The notes below the pieces were generated by a model. It saw only the letters and a list, made by a program, of their open reading frames with translations. It had not been told where the DNA came from and searched no databases. 37,407 nucleotides of DNA. Origin: Gammaproteobacteria bacterium (GTDB taxonomy: Bacteria > Pseudomonadota > Gammaproteobacteria > JAKEHO01). Both the position numbers and the translations under genes were made by a program. Below, one piece after another: positions 16,684 through 27,257 of this stretch (the stretch's first letter is position 1; each line of letters opens with the position of its first letter). The stretch is from positions 1 through 37,407 of the forward strand of contig JAPUIX010000014.1 in the NCBI GenBank assembly GCA_027296625.1, written 5' to 3'.

Positions 16684-17595
16684 ATGAGCACGCCAAGCAA
16701 CTTGAGTGCGGCACGTACGCCCCGTGAGCTGGTAGAGTGGGGCGCAAAGCGTTTCGAAGAAGCGGAACTCTGCTTCGGGCATGGTACAGACAACGCACAG
16801 GACGAGGCTCTGCTTCTGGTCTTGCATGCCTTGGGATTGGATTGGGGTGGTTCACACGACCAGTTTGACCGCCCGTTAGGGCATTCTGAGAAGCAGCGCG
16901 TGTTGGTACTCTTGAATGACCGCCTGAGTAGCCGCAAGCCGGCGGCCTATCTCACGCACTGCGCTCGATTTGCGGGTCTGCTGTTTTACGTGGATGAACG
17001 TGTGCTCGTGCCCCGATCGCCGATTGCCGAGTTGATCGAAGAACGTTTTGCTCCTTGGGTCAGCGTAGAGGATGTCCATCGTGTCCTCGATGTCGGTACC
17101 GGCAGTGGATGTATCGCGATTGCCTGCGCCCTGGCCTTTCCTAAGGCACGGGTGGACGCAGTGGATATCTCTTTGGATGCCCTTGAAGTTGCCAAGACGA
17201 ATATTAAAAAGCATGGGGTTAATCAGCGGGTTTCAGTGATTCATTCTGATCTTTTCGATGCGCTATCAGAGGATCGTTACGATTTGATTGTCTGTAATCC
17301 CCCTTACGTGGAAAGCGAAGCGCTTGCGCGGTTACCTGAGGAGTACCAGTGTGAGCCGGTCGTTGGGCTTGATGGAGGTGAAGACGGCCTTGAAATAGTC
17401 GATCGCGTGCTCACGCAATCAACAAAACACGTCAACAGCGGGGGCGTACTTGTTTGCGAAGTTGGTGAGGGGCATGCTGCGTTGGCTTGCCGCTATCCGA
17501 ATGTGCCGTTCCTCTGGCTGGAGTTTCAACGTGGTGGGGAAGGAGTTTGCCTGTTAACAGCCGAACAGGTGCTTGCGCATTTCAACAAACGTTAA
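16684..17595 (+). CDS. prmB: 50S ribosomal protein L3 N5-glutamine methyltransferase PrmB
   Basis: A 303-residue SAM-dependent methyltransferase that modifies a Gln of ribosomal protein L3. The SAM-binding motif [13 protein letters not shown] and the catalytic CNPPYVE motif are present. [18 protein letters not shown] is the feature that separates PrmB from its paralogue PrmC, which methylates release factors. The longest frame uses a TTG at 16612, but its first residues look unlike the family; ATG at 16684 (MSTPSNL) starts the protein where PrmB normally does. It is followed by aroC after 49 bp, a common gammaproteobacterial prmB-aroC arrangement. Confidence 0.93.
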   Translation: MSTPSNLSAARTPRELVEWGAKRFEEAELCFGHGTDNAQDEALLLVLHALGLDWGGSHDQFDRPLGHSEKQRVLVLLNDRLSSRKPAAYLTHCARFAGLLFYVDERVLVPRSPIAELIEERFAPWVSVEDVHRVLDVGTGSGCIAIACALAFPKARVDAVDISLDALEVAKTNIKKHGVNQRVSVIHSDLFDALSEDRYDLIVCNPPYVESEALARLPEEYQCEPVVGLDGGEDGLEIVDRVLTQSTKHVNSGGVLVCEVGEGHAALACRYPNVPFLWLEFQRGGEGVCLLTAEQVLAHFNKR

Positions 17596-17644
17596 CGCTT
17601 GGCGCCACGGGACGGCAGTCTTTTTAACGGCTACAATACGCCTC

Positions 17645-18742
17645 ATGTCAGGTAACGCTTTCGGAAAACTCTTTACGATCACCACGTTTGGTGAGAGTCA
17701 TGGTCCTGCCTACGGCTGTGTTGTCGATGGCTGTCCCCCGGGTATGGAGCTATCGGAAGCTGATCTGCAACGTGACCTCGACCGGCGCCGACCGGGTACC
17801 TCACGCCATACAAGCCAGCGCCGCGAGGAAGATAAGGTCCGAATCCTCTCAGGGGTGTTTGAGGGGCGCACACTCGGCACACCCATCGGGCTCTGGATCG
17901 AAAACACAGATGCCCGTCCCAAGGATTACACGAAGATCAAAGACGTATTTCGTCCTGGCCATGCCGATTACACCTATCAACAAAAGTATGGCTTTCGCGA
18001 CTACCGTGGCGGGGGTCGGGCTTCAGCACGCGAGACGTGTATGCGGGTTGCGGCTGGCGGCATCGCTAAGAAGTATCTTTACGAACAATATGAGATTGTA
18101 ATTCGTGGCTATCTTGCTCAATTGGGCCCATTTAAGATTGAAACACTTGATTGGGATGAAGTGGATAAGAATCCATTCTTCTGTCCCGATGCCGCAGTGG
18201 TGCCAAAGCTTGAGGCCTACATGGATGATTTGCGAAAGGAAGGCAACTCCATTGGTGCGCGTATCAACGTTGTTGCATCGAATGTCCCGCCCGGCCTAGG
18301 TGAGCCGGTGTTCGATCGCCTTGATGCCGATCTTGCCAAGGCGATGATGAGCATCAATGCGGTAAAGGGCGTCGAGATCGGTGCTGGTTTTGCCTCTGTG
18401 GAGCAAAAGGGGACTGAGCACCGTGATGAGATCACACCAAAGGGATTTCTAAGTAACGAGGCCGGCGGTGTATTGGGTGGCATCTCTACGGGTCAGGACG
18501 TCGTCGCCAGTATGGCGCTGAAACCTACATCAAGTATCCGGCTGACCGGGCGCACCGTGGATATTAAAGGTAAGGCGGCTGAGGTTGCGACGCATGGCCG
18601 CCACGATCCCTGTGTTGGGATCCGCGCAACACCCATTGCGGAAGCCATGATGGCGTTGGTGCTGATGGATCACGTACTGCGCCACCGGGCGCAGAACATG
18701 GATGTGACATCTGAAACCCCTGTTATTCCCGCTACCGGCTGA
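17645..18742 (+). CDS. aroC: Chorismate synthase
   Basis: A 365-residue enzyme of the shikimate pathway, converting 5-enolpyruvylshikimate 3-phosphate to chorismate with reduced FMN. The family signatures are easy to see: [10 protein letters not shown] near the N-terminus, [22 protein letters not shown], and [19 protein letters not shown] near the C-terminus. The frame is open upstream to 17573, but that would overlap prmB by 23 bp; the ATG at 17645 gives the conserved [20 protein letters not shown] start. The MFS transporter gene begins one base after the stop. Confidence 0.97.
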   Translation: MSGNAFGKLFTITTFGESHGPAYGCVVDGCPPGMELSEADLQRDLDRRRPGTSRHTSQRREEDKVRILSGVFEGRTLGTPIGLWIENTDARPKDYTKIKDVFRPGHADYTYQQKYGFRDYRGGGRASARETCMRVAAGGIAKKYLYEQYEIVIRGYLAQLGPFKIETLDWDEVDKNPFFCPDAAVVPKLEAYMDDLRKEGNSIGARINVVASNVPPGLGEPVFDRLDADLAKAMMSINAVKGVEIGAGFASVEQKGTEHRDEITPKGFLSNEAGGVLGGISTGQDVVASMALKPTSSIRLTGRTVDIKGKAAEVATHGRHDPCVGIRATPIAEAMMALVLMDHVLRHRAQNMDVTSETPVIPATG

Positions 18743-18743
18743 C

Positions 18744-19898
18744 ATGCCCCGCCACGGGCAGGTGCCGTACTGGCGTCTGTCGGGGTTTTATCTGTTTTAC
18801 TTCGCCACCCTCGGGGCGATGCTTCCCTACTGGTCGCTGTATCTCCGGTCTATCGGCTTTGATGCGGTGGAGATTGGGGAGTTAGTCGCCATTCTCGTCG
18901 CCACGAAGATCGTTGCACCCAACGTCTGGGGTTGGATCGCGGATCACCGCGGCAGCCGTATGGGGATCATCCGGCTCGCCTGTCTGCTTGCTTGTATCGC
19001 TTTTGCTGGTGTGTTGTTCGCCAGCTCTTTCTTCTGGCTCGCTCTCGTGATGGTGGTGTTTGGATTCTTCTGGAACGCCGCTCTCCCACAAATTGAAGCG
19101 ACAACCCTGACCCACCTCGGCGACTCGGTGCATGCCTATACGAACATCCGAGTCTGGGGGTCGATCGGATTCATCGTGAGTGTTTGGGCGCTGGGGCTGA
19201 TTTTCGATCGTTATAGCGTGGGCTTGCTACCCAAATTCGTCGTGGCGCTCATGGGACTCATCTGGCTCGCCAGCCTGCTGGTGCCGGAAGAAGCGGTAGG
19301 CCATCTGCCGCTGTCTCACGAACCACTGCGGAGTGTCCTTGTAAGGCCCCAGGTGCTCGCGCTCCTGGCTGTGTGCTTTCTGATGCAGGCAAGTCATGGT
19401 CCTTACTATGCGTTTTATTCTATTTACCTCGCCGATCAAGGGTATTCCCCGACGCTGATCGGTAAGCTGTGGGCGCTCGGCGTTTTAGCCGAGGTTGGCG
19501 TGTTTCTCGCCATGTATCGCCTCTTGCGATTATGGAGCTTGCGGACCCTGCTGCTTACGAGTCTTGCTCTGGCGACGCTGCGCTGGCTGCTCATCGGTTT
19601 TTATGTGGATAGCCTCCTTGTTCTCACTGTGGCCCAGCTTCTGCATGCGGCCACGTTCGGGGTCTATCACGCGGTCGCGATCCAGCTCATTCATCGCTAT
19701 TTCGTGGGACGACATCAGGGTCGCGGGCAGGCGCTCTACAGCAGCGTTAGCTTCGGTGCCGGGCTAGCGGTGGGGAGTCTGGTCAGCGGCTTCACCTGGG
19801 CCAGTATTGGACCGGAGCAGACTTATGCAATTGCGGGGGGCGTCAGCCTCGCCGGATTCATAGTTGCCTGGCGCTGGGTCCGCATGGAAGGGACTTAG
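18744..19898 (+). CDS. MFS transporter (MFS_1-like / HcaT type)
   Basis: A 384-residue inner-membrane protein with about 12 hydrophobic helices, resembling the MFS_1-like family that includes the 3-phenylpropionate permease HcaT. The N-terminus YWRLSGFYLFYFATLGAMLP and the loop WGWIADHRGSRMG between helices 2 and 3 fit this group. Proteins of this subfamily in many gammaproteobacteria have no known substrate, and nothing here points to one. Its start is one base after the aroC stop, so it is probably cotranscribed with aroC. It converges on tldD, with 35 bp between stops in which no terminator hairpin is obvious. Confidence 0.85.
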   Translation: MPRHGQVPYWRLSGFYLFYFATLGAMLPYWSLYLRSIGFDAVEIGELVAILVATKIVAPNVWGWIADHRGSRMGIIRLACLLACIAFAGVLFASSFFWLALVMVVFGFFWNAALPQIEATTLTHLGDSVHAYTNIRVWGSIGFIVSVWALGLIFDRYSVGLLPKFVVALMGLIWLASLLVPEEAVGHLPLSHEPLRSVLVRPQVLALLAVCFLMQASHGPYYAFYSIYLADQGYSPTLIGKLWALGVLAEVGVFLAMYRLLRLWSLRTLLLTSLALATLRWLLIGFYVDSLLVLTVAQLLHAATFGVYHAVAIQLIHRYFVGRHQGRGQALYSSVSFGAGLAVGSLVSGFTWASIGPEQTYAIAGGVSLAGFIVAWRWVRMEGT

Positions 19899-19933
19899 TT
19901 CAGAGCCTAGGGCGAATCCTTTTCAGCATCTGT

Positions 19934-21376
19934 TTAGGAAGCGACCCCTCCGACGGTGAGGCCGTCGATTCGAAGGGTTGGCTGTCCCACGCCAACGGGC
20001 ACGGTCTGTCCTTCCTTACCGCAGGTTCCGACACCCGGGTCGAGTTGGAAGTTGTTCCCGACCATGGTGACCCGTGTCAGAACGTCGGGGCCATTGCCGA
20101 TCAATGTAGCGCCCTTGACGGGCTGCGTGACCTTCCCTTTTTCAATTCGGTAGGCCTCGCTCGCGCTAAATACGAACTTACCACTGGTGATGTCCACCTG
20201 CCCGCCGGCGAAATTAACCGCGTAAAGACCCTTGTCGACGGAGGCAATGATCTCTTCAGGTGAGTGTTCACCCGCGAGCATGTACGTGTTCGTCATACGC
20301 GGCATGGGGAGATGGGCATAGGACTCCCTTCGCCCGTTGCCGGTGGGTTTCATTCCCATCAAATGCGCATTGTGTTTGTCTTGCATGTAACCCGTGAGGA
20401 TGCCTCGATCGATGAGGACCGTACATTCCGGGGGTGTGCCTTCATCATCGATGTTCAGCGAACCACGCCGATTTGCGATGGTGCCGTCGTCAACCACCGT
20501 ACAAATTGGCGTTGCGACGCGTTCACCCATACGCCCGGCAAATGCGGAGGTGCCTTTGCGGTTGAAGTCGCCCTCGAGTCCGTGGCCGATGGCCTCGTGC
20601 AGCAGAATACCCGGCCAACCCGGCCCCAATACGACCGTCATTGTTCCTGCGGGCGCGTCACCGGCTTCCAAGTTCACCAGGGCCACGCGCACCGCCTCGC
20701 GCGCGTAATCGAGTGCACGGTTATCCTCTAAAAACCAGTCATAGCCAAAGCGTCCACCTCCGCCGGCGCTCCCTTGTTCGCGCCGGCCGCCTTGCTCAAC
20801 GATGACACTGACATTGAGACGGACGAGTGGTCTGACGTCTGCTGAATACGTGCCATCGCTACCGGCGACCAACACCACCGTGTTGACACCGCCCAAGCCG
20901 ACCATGACTTCACTGACGCGTGGGTCCAAGCGTCTCGCCTCTGCGTCCAGGCGTTGCAACAGCTGAACCTTGTCCTTTTCAACCATCGTGGGTATCGGGT
21001 CCATGGGTTGGTAGAGCCGCAATCCTTCTTGTCGGTGCCACGCTTGAAGCTTTCCATGGCCGCCGCTCGTTGCGATCGCACGTGCCGCGTTTGCCGCCTG
21101 TGTCAACGCCGGTAGCACAATTTCATCTGAATAAGCCAACCCAACCTTCTCGCCACTGATGGCGCGCACGCCGACTCCCTGATCGATGCTGTGCGTACCC
21201 TCCTTGACGATGCCATCCTCCAGTGCCCAGGACTCGGAGCGCGTCATCTCGAAGTACAGATCGGCTGCATCGACCTGATAGGTAAGCAATTGGTCAAGAA
21301 CCTTTTGAATCTCATTCTCTCCCATCCCCCCCGGGGATAGGAGGTTCTGTTTGGCGATGTCGAGTGCCGTACTCAT
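19934..21376 (-). CDS. tldD: Metalloprotease TldD
   Basis: A 480-residue subunit of the TldD/TldE (PmbA) metalloprotease, which degrades unfolded peptides, matures some microcin-type peptides and processes CcdA antitoxin in Escherichia coli. The zinc motif HEAIGH puts the ligands at His260 and His265 with catalytic Glu261; a conserved Cys near the C-terminus (452, in VGTCGKEGQ) supplies a further ligand in the family. Length and motifs match throughout. It follows the Nit-type amidase by 4 bp on the same strand. The partner tldE is not in this window, which is usual because the two genes are normally unlinked. Confidence 0.96.
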   Translation of the reverse strand: MSTALDIAKQNLLSPGGMGENEIQKVLDQLLTYQVDAADLYFEMTRSESWALEDGIVKEGTHSIDQGVGVRAISGEKVGLAYSDEIVLPALTQAANAARAIATSGGHGKLQAWHRQEGLRLYQPMDPIPTMVEKDKVQLLQRLDAEARRLDPRVSEVMVGLGGVNTVVLVAGSDGTYSADVRPLVRLNVSVIVEQGGRREQGSAGGGGRFGYDWFLEDNRALDYAREAVRVALVNLEAGDAPAGTMTVVLGPGWPGILLHEAIGHGLEGDFNRKGTSAFAGRMGERVATPICTVVDDGTIANRRGSLNIDDEGTPPECTVLIDRGILTGYMQDKHNAHLMGMKPTGNGRRESYAHLPMPRMTNTYMLAGEHSPEEIIASVDKGLYAVNFAGGQVDITSGKFVFSASEAYRIEKGKVTQPVKGATLIGNGPDVLTRVTMVGNNFQLDPGVGTCGKEGQTVPVGVGQPTLRIDGLTVGGVAS

Positions 21377-21380
21377 GGGT

Positions 21381-22199
21381 TCAGTGTTTCAACTTGCGGT
21401 GGTCGATCGCAGGAAAGTTGCTGCGGGTCTGATGCAGATGTTCCGGATCTAGATCGGCCAACGCAACACCTGGGCCATCGGTAAGTGCCGCTGTGATTTC
21501 TCCCCAGGGATTGACGATCATGCTGTGGCCAAACGTGTCGCGCCCGTTTACATGATGGCCTCCTTGGTTGGATGCAATGACGTAGCATAAGTTCTCCACG
21601 GCGCGTGCTCTAACGAGCGGTTCCCAATGGGCTTTCCCAGTGGTGTAGGTAAAGGCTGAGGGGAGCGCGATGACGTTCATGTCTTCATCCAGCATGTGCC
21701 GGAAAAGTTCCGGGAATCGCAGATCATAGCAGACGGCCAAGCCAAGGTGTCCAAACGGTGTGTCGGCGACAACCACCTCCTCACCCGCCTGAATAGTGGC
21801 GGACTCTTGATAATGCTCATCCTCATTTTCGCTAAGCTGCACATCAAATAGGTGTATTTTATTGTAGTGTGCCACGCAACGCCCTGTTGGGTCGTACAAC
21901 AGACAGGCTCCGTACACCTTGTCCTTGTGTTGGGACGCCAAGGGGATGGTGCCGCCAACGAGCCAGATCTTATGCCGAGCCGCCTCCTTGGATAAAAACG
22001 CCTGAAGAGGTCCCGCCCCGTATTCTTCCTGTACGGTAAGCTTGTCCTCTTCATTTAGCCCGATGAATGCAAAGTTTTCAGGTAGCACGACGAGTTTGGC
22101 ACCGTCATCAACGGCCTGTTTGATCAATTCGCTTGCGGTATCCAGGTTTTCACCCACCTCGGGCCCCGATACCATTTGTATTGCTGCCACCTGAGTCAT
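21381..22199 (-). CDS. Carbon-nitrogen hydrolase, Nit1-type (deaminated glutathione amidase-like)
   Basis: A 272-residue nitrilase-superfamily amidase, cytoplasmic. The catalytic triad is visible: Glu41 (LPENFAFIG), Lys114 (YNKIHLFDV) and Cys157 ([13 protein letters not shown]). The NKIHLFDV and CYDLRFPE segments are those of the Nit1/YbeM group, whose members remove the amide of deaminated glutathione, a repair of a transaminase side product. The frame is open to 22298, but the extra 33 residues are unlike the family; ATG at 22199 gives MTQVAAIQM, the usual N-terminal strand. It is 4 bp upstream of tldD, a common gammaproteobacterial pairing. Confidence 0.88.
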   Translation of the reverse strand: MTQVAAIQMVSGPEVGENLDTASELIKQAVDDGAKLVVLPENFAFIGLNEEDKLTVQEEYGAGPLQAFLSKEAARHKIWLVGGTIPLASQHKDKVYGACLLYDPTGRCVAHYNKIHLFDVQLSENEDEHYQESATIQAGEEVVVADTPFGHLGLAVCYDLRFPELFRHMLDEDMNVIALPSAFTYTTGKAHWEPLVRARAVENLCYVIASNQGGHHVNGRDTFGHSMIVNPWGEITAALTDGPGVALADLDPEHLHQTRSNFPAIDHRKLKH

Positions 22200-22289
22200 G
22201 GCACTCGGGTGGTGTGCAAGCGGGTCAAAGCTGTTATGGAAATATGTGGCATCATTAAGAAGGCAGGGGATTCCGTTACCAAGTGGCGT

Positions 22290-22318
22290 TTGACACACAT
22301 GTGTCGCATCGGTAATGT
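22290..22318 (+). promoter_or_regulatory. Candidate sigma-70 promoter upstream of alaC-hom-thrC
   Basis: TTGACA at 22290-22295 is a perfect -35 element, followed after 17 bases by TAATGT (22313-22318), a moderate -10 match. The spacer contains the 10-bp palindrome ACACATGTGT (22295-22304), which could be an operator. It would give a leader of about 115 bases before the alaC start. Confidence 0.45.
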
Positions 22319-22438
22319 TTAATGACGTATACGGCCTTGTATCCTCACGACAATATGGACTCGATTCATGCAGGGAAGCCCGCGCAATGCAACTGAGCGC
22401 TGCGTCCTACAAACTTCCTAATCATTGACTTTACCCAG

Positions 22439-23629
22439 TTGAACGAAGAATTTTCAAGAATACAGCGCCTGCCGCCCTATGTCTTTAACATTGTGAATGA
22501 CCTCAAGCGTGAGGCACGCAGGCGCGGTGAGGACATCATCGACTTCGGCATGGGCAACCCTGATCAGCCTGCGCCCAAGCATGTCATCGATAAGCTGGTT
22601 GAAGCGGCGCAGCGCGCCGATACCCACCGCTATTCTGAATCCCGCGGCATCCCGCGGCTGAGACTTGCTATTTGTGATTGGTATAAGCGGCGTTTCGATG
22701 TTGATCTGGATCCCGAGACCGAGGCGATTGTCACCATCGGATCGAAAGAGGGGATCGCGCATCTTGCCATGGGGACGGTCGATCGTGGCGATGCCGTGTT
22801 GGTGCAAAGTCCCGCTTATCCGATTCATCCTTGGGGTTTTGTCATTGCCGGCGCCGATATTCGGCATGTACCGTTGGTCCCGGGCCTCGATTTTTTTGCG
22901 GAGTTGGAGAAGGCGATCAAGGATTCGTGGCCCCGTCCCAAGATGCTGGTGCTCAATTTCCCCGGCAACCCCACAACCGAATGTGTCGAGCTGCCGTTCT
23001 TTGAAAAAGTCGTGGACATTGCCCGTGAGAACCAGATCTGGGTCGTTCAGGATTTAACCTACGCCGATATCGTGTTCGATGGTTACACGGCGCCGTCTAT
23101 CATGCAGATCCCGAAGGCAAAAGAGGTCGCGGTTGAGTTTTTTTCACTGTCCAAGAGCTACAATATGCCGGGCTGGCGGGTTGGCTTCATGGTTGGCAAC
23201 GTGCAGCTCGTGTCTGCATTGTCCCGGCTGAAGTCCTATTTGGATTATGGCCTGTTTACCCCCATTCAGGTGGCTGCTATCACCGCCCTGAATGGACCGC
23301 AGGAGTGCGTCGAAGAGATTCGGACACTTTATAAAGAACGGCGAGACGTACTTTGCGATGGACTCAATGCCCTTGGGTGGCCGGTGCGGAAACCACTTGC
23401 CACCATGTTTGTTTGGGCTCCGATCCCTGAGCAGTATCGAGACATAGGTTCACTGGAGTTTTCAAAGAAACTCCTCATAGAGGCGAAGGTTGCAACGTCA
23501 CCGGGGGTCGGGTTTGGCAGCTACGGAGACGACCATGTCCGGTTTGCATTGGTCGAAAATAGACATCGTACCCGTCAGGCACTTCGTGGCATTCGTGAGA
23601 TGTTTAGACGGGACAACGCCAAGTCTTAA
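22439..23629 (+). CDS. alaC: Alanine-type aminotransferase AlaC
   Basis: A 396-residue class I/II PLP-dependent aminotransferase. It is very like Escherichia coli Ala[30 protein letters not shown] and the ESRGIPRLR stretch align from the start. The PLP Lys is Lys239 in [12 protein letters not shown]. AlaC makes alanine from pyruvate and glutamate. The start is TTG; an in-frame stop at 22394 leaves little room for any other start, and the homology begins right here. No clear Shine-Dalgarno sequence precedes it. It is 12 bp upstream of hom, and the alaC-hom-thrC order is common in beta- and gammaproteobacteria that keep this aminotransferase with the threonine branch. Confidence 0.93.
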   Translation: MNEEFSRIQRLPPYVFNIVNDLKREARRRGEDIIDFGMGNPDQPAPKHVIDKLVEAAQRADTHRYSESRGIPRLRLAICDWYKRRFDVDLDPETEAIVTIGSKEGIAHLAMGTVDRGDAVLVQSPAYPIHPWGFVIAGADIRHVPLVPGLDFFAELEKAIKDSWPRPKMLVLNFPGNPTTECVELPFFEKVVDIARENQIWVVQDLTYADIVFDGYTAPSIMQIPKAKEVAVEFFSLSKSYNMPGWRVGFMVGNVQLVSALSRLKSYLDYGLFTPIQVAAITALNGPQECVEEIRTLYKERRDVLCDGLNALGWPVRKPLATMFVWAPIPEQYRDIGSLEFSKKLLIEAKVATSPGVGFGSYGDDHVRFALVENRHRTRQALRGIREMFRRDNAKS

Positions 23630-23641
23630 GGTAAGCTGAAA

Positions 23642-24952
23642 TTGGAACCGGTTAAAGTTGGATTATTAGGTCTTGGTACTGTAGGTGGTGGCACCCTCAA
23701 CGTGCTACGCCGTAACGGCGCGGAGATCACCCGGCGTGCGGGGCGCGGGATTGAAGTGACTCACGCGAGCGCACGTGATCTAACCAAAGAGCGTATTAGC
23801 CCGACGGATGGCATTAAGCTTACTGACGACCCATTCGCGGTCGTGAAAGACCCTGAAACGCAGATCATCGTCGAATTGATCGGTGGCACAACACCGGCAC
23901 GGGAACTTGTGCTGGCAGCCATTGAGAGCGGCAAGCACGTGGTAACCGCCAATAAAATGCTCATTGCGCTCCACGGCAATGAGATCTTTGATGCGGCCCA
24001 AAGGAAAGGGGTGATGGTGGCCTTTGAGGCCGCCGTCGCTGGCGGGATCCCGATCATTAAGGTGATTCGGGAAGGGCTATCCGGTAATCGTATTGAAGGC
24101 TTGGCCGGGATAATCAATGGCACTGGCAACTTCATTCTCACGGAGATGCGTGCACAGGGGCGCGATTTTTCCGAGATTTTAGCGGAGGCGCAACGCTTGG
24201 GTTACGCTGAGGCGGACCCGACATTCGATGTGGAAGGGATCGACGCCGCGCACAAATTGACGATACTCGCCGCGATTGCCTTCGGCATTCCTCTGCAGTT
24301 TGACAAGGTCTACACGGAAGGCATCAGTCAGATTACCCCTGATGATTTAAATTACGCTGAACAACTCGGCTATCGCGTGAAACACCTCGGCATTGCGCGC
24401 AATGCGGAAGAGGGCATTGAGCTCAGGGTACACCCCACGCTGATACCCCAGCGGCGCCTGATCGCCAATGTCGATGGTGTTCTGAACGCCGTGTTGGTGA
24501 AAGGTGATGCCGTGGGCTCAACGCTTTACTACGGCGCTGGCGCGGGGGCGGAGCCCACTGCCTCTGCTGTTGTAGGTGACCTCGTGGATGTCGTGCGGGC
24601 ACTGACCTCCGATCCAGAGAATCGCGTCCCCCATCTGGCGTTTCAACCCCACGCCCTTTCCGACGTGTCCATTCTGCCAATGGAGGAGGTAGAAACGGCC
24701 TATTATCTGCGAATGAATGCCGTGGATCGCCCCGGGGTCTTGGCGGATGTCACTCGTATTCTTGGGGACCTTGGTATTAGCATTGAGGCGATTCTCCAAA
24801 AAGAACCAGCGCCCGGTGAGCGTCACGTGCCGGTGATCTTCTTAACACGTCGGATTAAGGAACGCTCCATGAACGAAGCGATTGCGGGCATCCAGGCGTT
24901 GGAGAGCATCAACGGATCGGTTATGCGCATCCGACTGGAGCCTCTAGATTAA
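23642..24952 (+). CDS. hom: Homoserine dehydrogenase
   Basis: A 436-residue enzyme reducing aspartate semialdehyde to homoserine, the branch point to threonine and methionine. The NAD(P)-binding motif GLLGLGTVGGGTL is at the N-terminus, followed by TANKMLIA, AAVAGGIPII and INGTGNFIL, and by GYAEADPTFDVEGIDAAHK with the catalytic residues. A C-terminal ACT domain (about 350-430, beginning YYLRMNAVDRPGVLADV) suggests feedback control by threonine. It is monofunctional: no aspartate kinase is fused. It starts with TTG 12 bp after alaC and is followed by thrC, so the three form one operon. Confidence 0.96.
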   Translation: MEPVKVGLLGLGTVGGGTLNVLRRNGAEITRRAGRGIEVTHASARDLTKERISPTDGIKLTDDPFAVVKDPETQIIVELIGGTTPARELVLAAIESGKHVVTANKMLIALHGNEIFDAAQRKGVMVAFEAAVAGGIPIIKVIREGLSGNRIEGLAGIINGTGNFILTEMRAQGRDFSEILAEAQRLGYAEADPTFDVEGIDAAHKLTILAAIAFGIPLQFDKVYTEGISQITPDDLNYAEQLGYRVKHLGIARNAEEGIELRVHPTLIPQRRLIANVDGVLNAVLVKGDAVGSTLYYGAGAGAEPTASAVVGDLVDVVRALTSDPENRVPHLAFQPHALSDVSILPMEEVETAYYLRMNAVDRPGVLADVTRILGDLGISIEAILQKEPAPGERHVPVIFLTRRIKERSMNEAIAGIQALESINGSVMRIRLEPLD

Positions 24953-24994
24953 GCACAGTTGGGAAATGATTTAGTAGAAACGGAGACGGAACCC

Positions 24995-26137
24995 ATGTCC
25001 CCCTTTTCCCGTAGTGCGGGTCTGATAGACCGTTATCGCAATCGATTGCCCATCGATGATGATGCCAACATCGTCAGTCTGGGGGAGGGCAATACACCCC
25101 TTTTGCAATTGCGCAATATACCGCGCCGTCTTGGTGGCGGGGCCGACATATATGTCAAGTATGAAGGTCTCAATCCCACGGGGTCCTTTAAAGATCGGGG
25201 AATGACCGTGGCGGTCACCCAGGCTGTGGGCGAGGGCAGCCGCGCCATTATTTGCGCATCTACAGGCAACACGTCGGCATCTGCGGCGGCGTACGCAGCC
25301 CGTGGCGGCTTGACTGCGTTTGTTGTGATCCCGGACGGCAAGATCGCTCAGGGCAAGCTCGCTCAAGCAATGATGGAAGGTGCCGTGGTGATCCAAATAA
25401 AAGGTAATTTTGATGATGGAATGCGGCTCGTGAAGGAAGTCGCTGAAGAAATATCGGTCACCATTGTGAATTCGATCAATCCCTATCGCCTGCAAGGTCA
25501 GAAGACGGCAGCATTCGAGATCGTAGATGATCTCGGCCGCTCGCCCGACTATCATTGTCTACCCGTTGGCAACGCGGGGAACATCACAGCCCACTGGATC
25601 GGTTATTGCGAATACTCGAGTGGCAAGAAGGATCATCTGACAGACGCATGCACCTTTTGTGGCGGTCAATGCAAATACGCGTCTGATGCGGTTGTTGATT
25701 CGCGCCCAGTCATGGTGGGTTATCAGGCCGCGGGTGCCGCACCGTTTATTCGGGGACACATGGTCGACGATCCCGAAACGGTAGCCACCGCAATCCGCAT
25801 AGGTCATCCGCAGTCGTGGGAACAGGCCTGGAAAGTCAAGGAGGAATCGGGCGGATGGTTTGACGAATGTACCGATGAAGAGATCCTTGCGGCGCAAAAG
25901 CTACTGGCTGAGGAGGAAGGGATCTTCTGCGAGCCGGCTTCAGCCGCGTCACTCGCCGGTGCCATGCGCGATATTAGGGACGGAAAAATTAAAGAGAGCA
26001 GTACGGTCGTCTGCACGTTGACTGGGCATGGCCTTAAAGATCCGGATATAGCGATTCGCCAGAGCACAACCGCTGTGGTCCGTGTGGACGCAAAGCTTAG
26101 TGAGGTGAAGGCGGCCATCTTGGATAACATGGCTTAA
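24995..26137 (+). CDS. thrC: Threonine synthase
   Basis: A 380-residue PLP enzyme converting O-phosphohomoserine to threonine. The PLP Lys is Lys66 in [11 protein letters not shown], followed by [19 protein letters not shown], the phosphate and substrate-binding loop; [12 protein letters not shown] binds the cofactor phosphate. The frame is open to a TTG at 24959, but the ATG at 24995 is preceded by GGAG nine bases earlier and matches the family start, so it is preferred. It is 42 bp after hom. It belongs to the shorter threonine synthase group rather than the longer enterobacterial ThrC. Confidence 0.95.
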   Translation: MSPFSRSAGLIDRYRNRLPIDDDANIVSLGEGNTPLLQLRNIPRRLGGGADIYVKYEGLNPTGSFKDRGMTVAVTQAVGEGSRAIICASTGNTSASAAAYAARGGLTAFVVIPDGKIAQGKLAQAMMEGAVVIQIKGNFDDGMRLVKEVAEEISVTIVNSINPYRLQGQKTAAFEIVDDLGRSPDYHCLPVGNAGNITAHWIGYCEYSSGKKDHLTDACTFCGGQCKYASDAVVDSRPVMVGYQAAGAAPFIRGHMVDDPETVATAIRIGHPQSWEQAWKVKEESGGWFDECTDEEILAAQKLLAEEEGIFCEPASAASLAGAMRDIRDGKIKESSTVVCTLTGHGLKDPDIAIRQSTTAVVRVDAKLSEVKAAILDNMA

Positions 26138-26164
26138 CGTCAGGCGATAGTTATAACTACGACG

Positions 26165-27244
26165 ATGGGCCTACGCTACAGTGTGTCACTAATGGAAGAC
26201 GCACGATCCCGCCTTGCGCTTTTCATACCGGGTCTTTTTGGCCCCGTCGTCAAAACTGCCGGCGCTGACCTCGATGAGGGGTTGAGGCTTCGAGCACTCC
26301 CCATCCTGCTGGCGCGCGGCACTGCGACATCGCCGTTGGGTGATGTGACAGAGTATGCGCTCTGTCAGCTCTTTGGCGTACGTTGGCCCGAGGGATTGGA
26401 TCCCCCCATCGCTGCCCTAACTTGGCTCGTGGACGGCCCGAAGAGTGCCCGGGAGCCATGTGCATGGATGCGGGCAGACCCGGTGCATCTGAGTCCGGAC
26501 AGCCAGCGGCTTCTGCTCCTGGATTCTTCAGCATTTACGCTCCGTGACGATGAGGCACAGGCGTTGGCCGCGGAGCTTCAGCCGCTCATGCAGGATCTCA
26601 AAGGGCGGCTTGAGGTCGCTGTACCCGCGCGCTGGTATCTGGGCTTAGCGGATATTCCGCGTATTCGCACCCGAACCTTGACCGAGGCCCTCGGGCGTGA
26701 CATTCATGGCTTCATGCCCTCTGGGCCTGATCGCGAGCTTTGGCATCGGTTTATTAATGAGGTGCAGATGGTGTTACACGCAACTGCGGTGAATGCAGCG
26801 CGCGAGGAAAGAGGTGAGTTGCCCATTAATAGCCTTTGGTTTTGGGGGGCGGGTCGGCTGCCGGAAGTCCCCGAACGGCGGTGGGCACGGGTCTATAGCG
26901 ACGACCTCCTATCGCGAGGCTTGGCCGCGTTTACCCGAACGCCGATTGCGGGACTGCCCGATAGGCTCGAAGCGCTGCAAGCGGGGCTGAAGAGTGTAGG
27001 GAACGTGTTGGTTATCTTCAGTGAAGGACTTCGCTACAGTCATTACCCTGACATCGAGGGCTGGCGCGAATTTATCCTGAGGCTCGAACGCGACTGGTTT
27101 CAGCCGCTGTTGGTGGCATTGAAAACAAAACAGATCTCCGAGCTCACTATTCACACGGGCGACTCAAAAAGCTTTACGGTAAATCGGAGTGCGCTGTGGC
27201 GCTGGTGGCGGAGAGCAAAACCTGTCCGCCAATATGGGCTCTGA
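26165..27244 (+). CDS. RpfE-like regulatory protein (COG4255 family)
   Basis: A 359-residue soluble protein of the family that includes Xanthomonas RpfE. The diagnostic segment is CAWMRADPVHLSPD (about residues 99-112). Database entries often call relatives phosphoglycerate mutase-like, because parts such as the C-terminal region are reminiscent of alkaline-phosphatase-type folds, but the molecular function is not established. RpfE lies in the Xanthomonas rpf cluster next to recJ; here too it is directly upstream of recJ, 13 bp apart, with prfB and lysS following, so the block matches part of the rpf neighbourhood. No rpfF, rpfC or rpfG is in this window. An alternative start at 26192 would shorten it by nine residues. 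Confidence 0.75.
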   Translation: MGLRYSVSLMEDARSRLALFIPGLFGPVVKTAGADLDEGLRLRALPILLARGTATSPLGDVTEYALCQLFGVRWPEGLDPPIAALTWLVDGPKSAREPCAWMRADPVHLSPDSQRLLLLDSSAFTLRDDEAQALAAELQPLMQDLKGRLEVAVPARWYLGLADIPRIRTRTLTEALGRDIHGFMPSGPDRELWHRFINEVQMVLHATAVNAAREERGELPINSLWFWGAGRLPEVPERRWARVYSDDLLSRGLAAFTRTPIAGLPDRLEALQAGLKSVGNVLVIFSEGLRYSHYPDIEGWREFILRLERDWFQPLLVALKTKQISELTIHTGDSKSFTVNRSALWRWWRRAKPVRQYGL

Positions 27245-27257
27245 ACGTAGGGAAATG

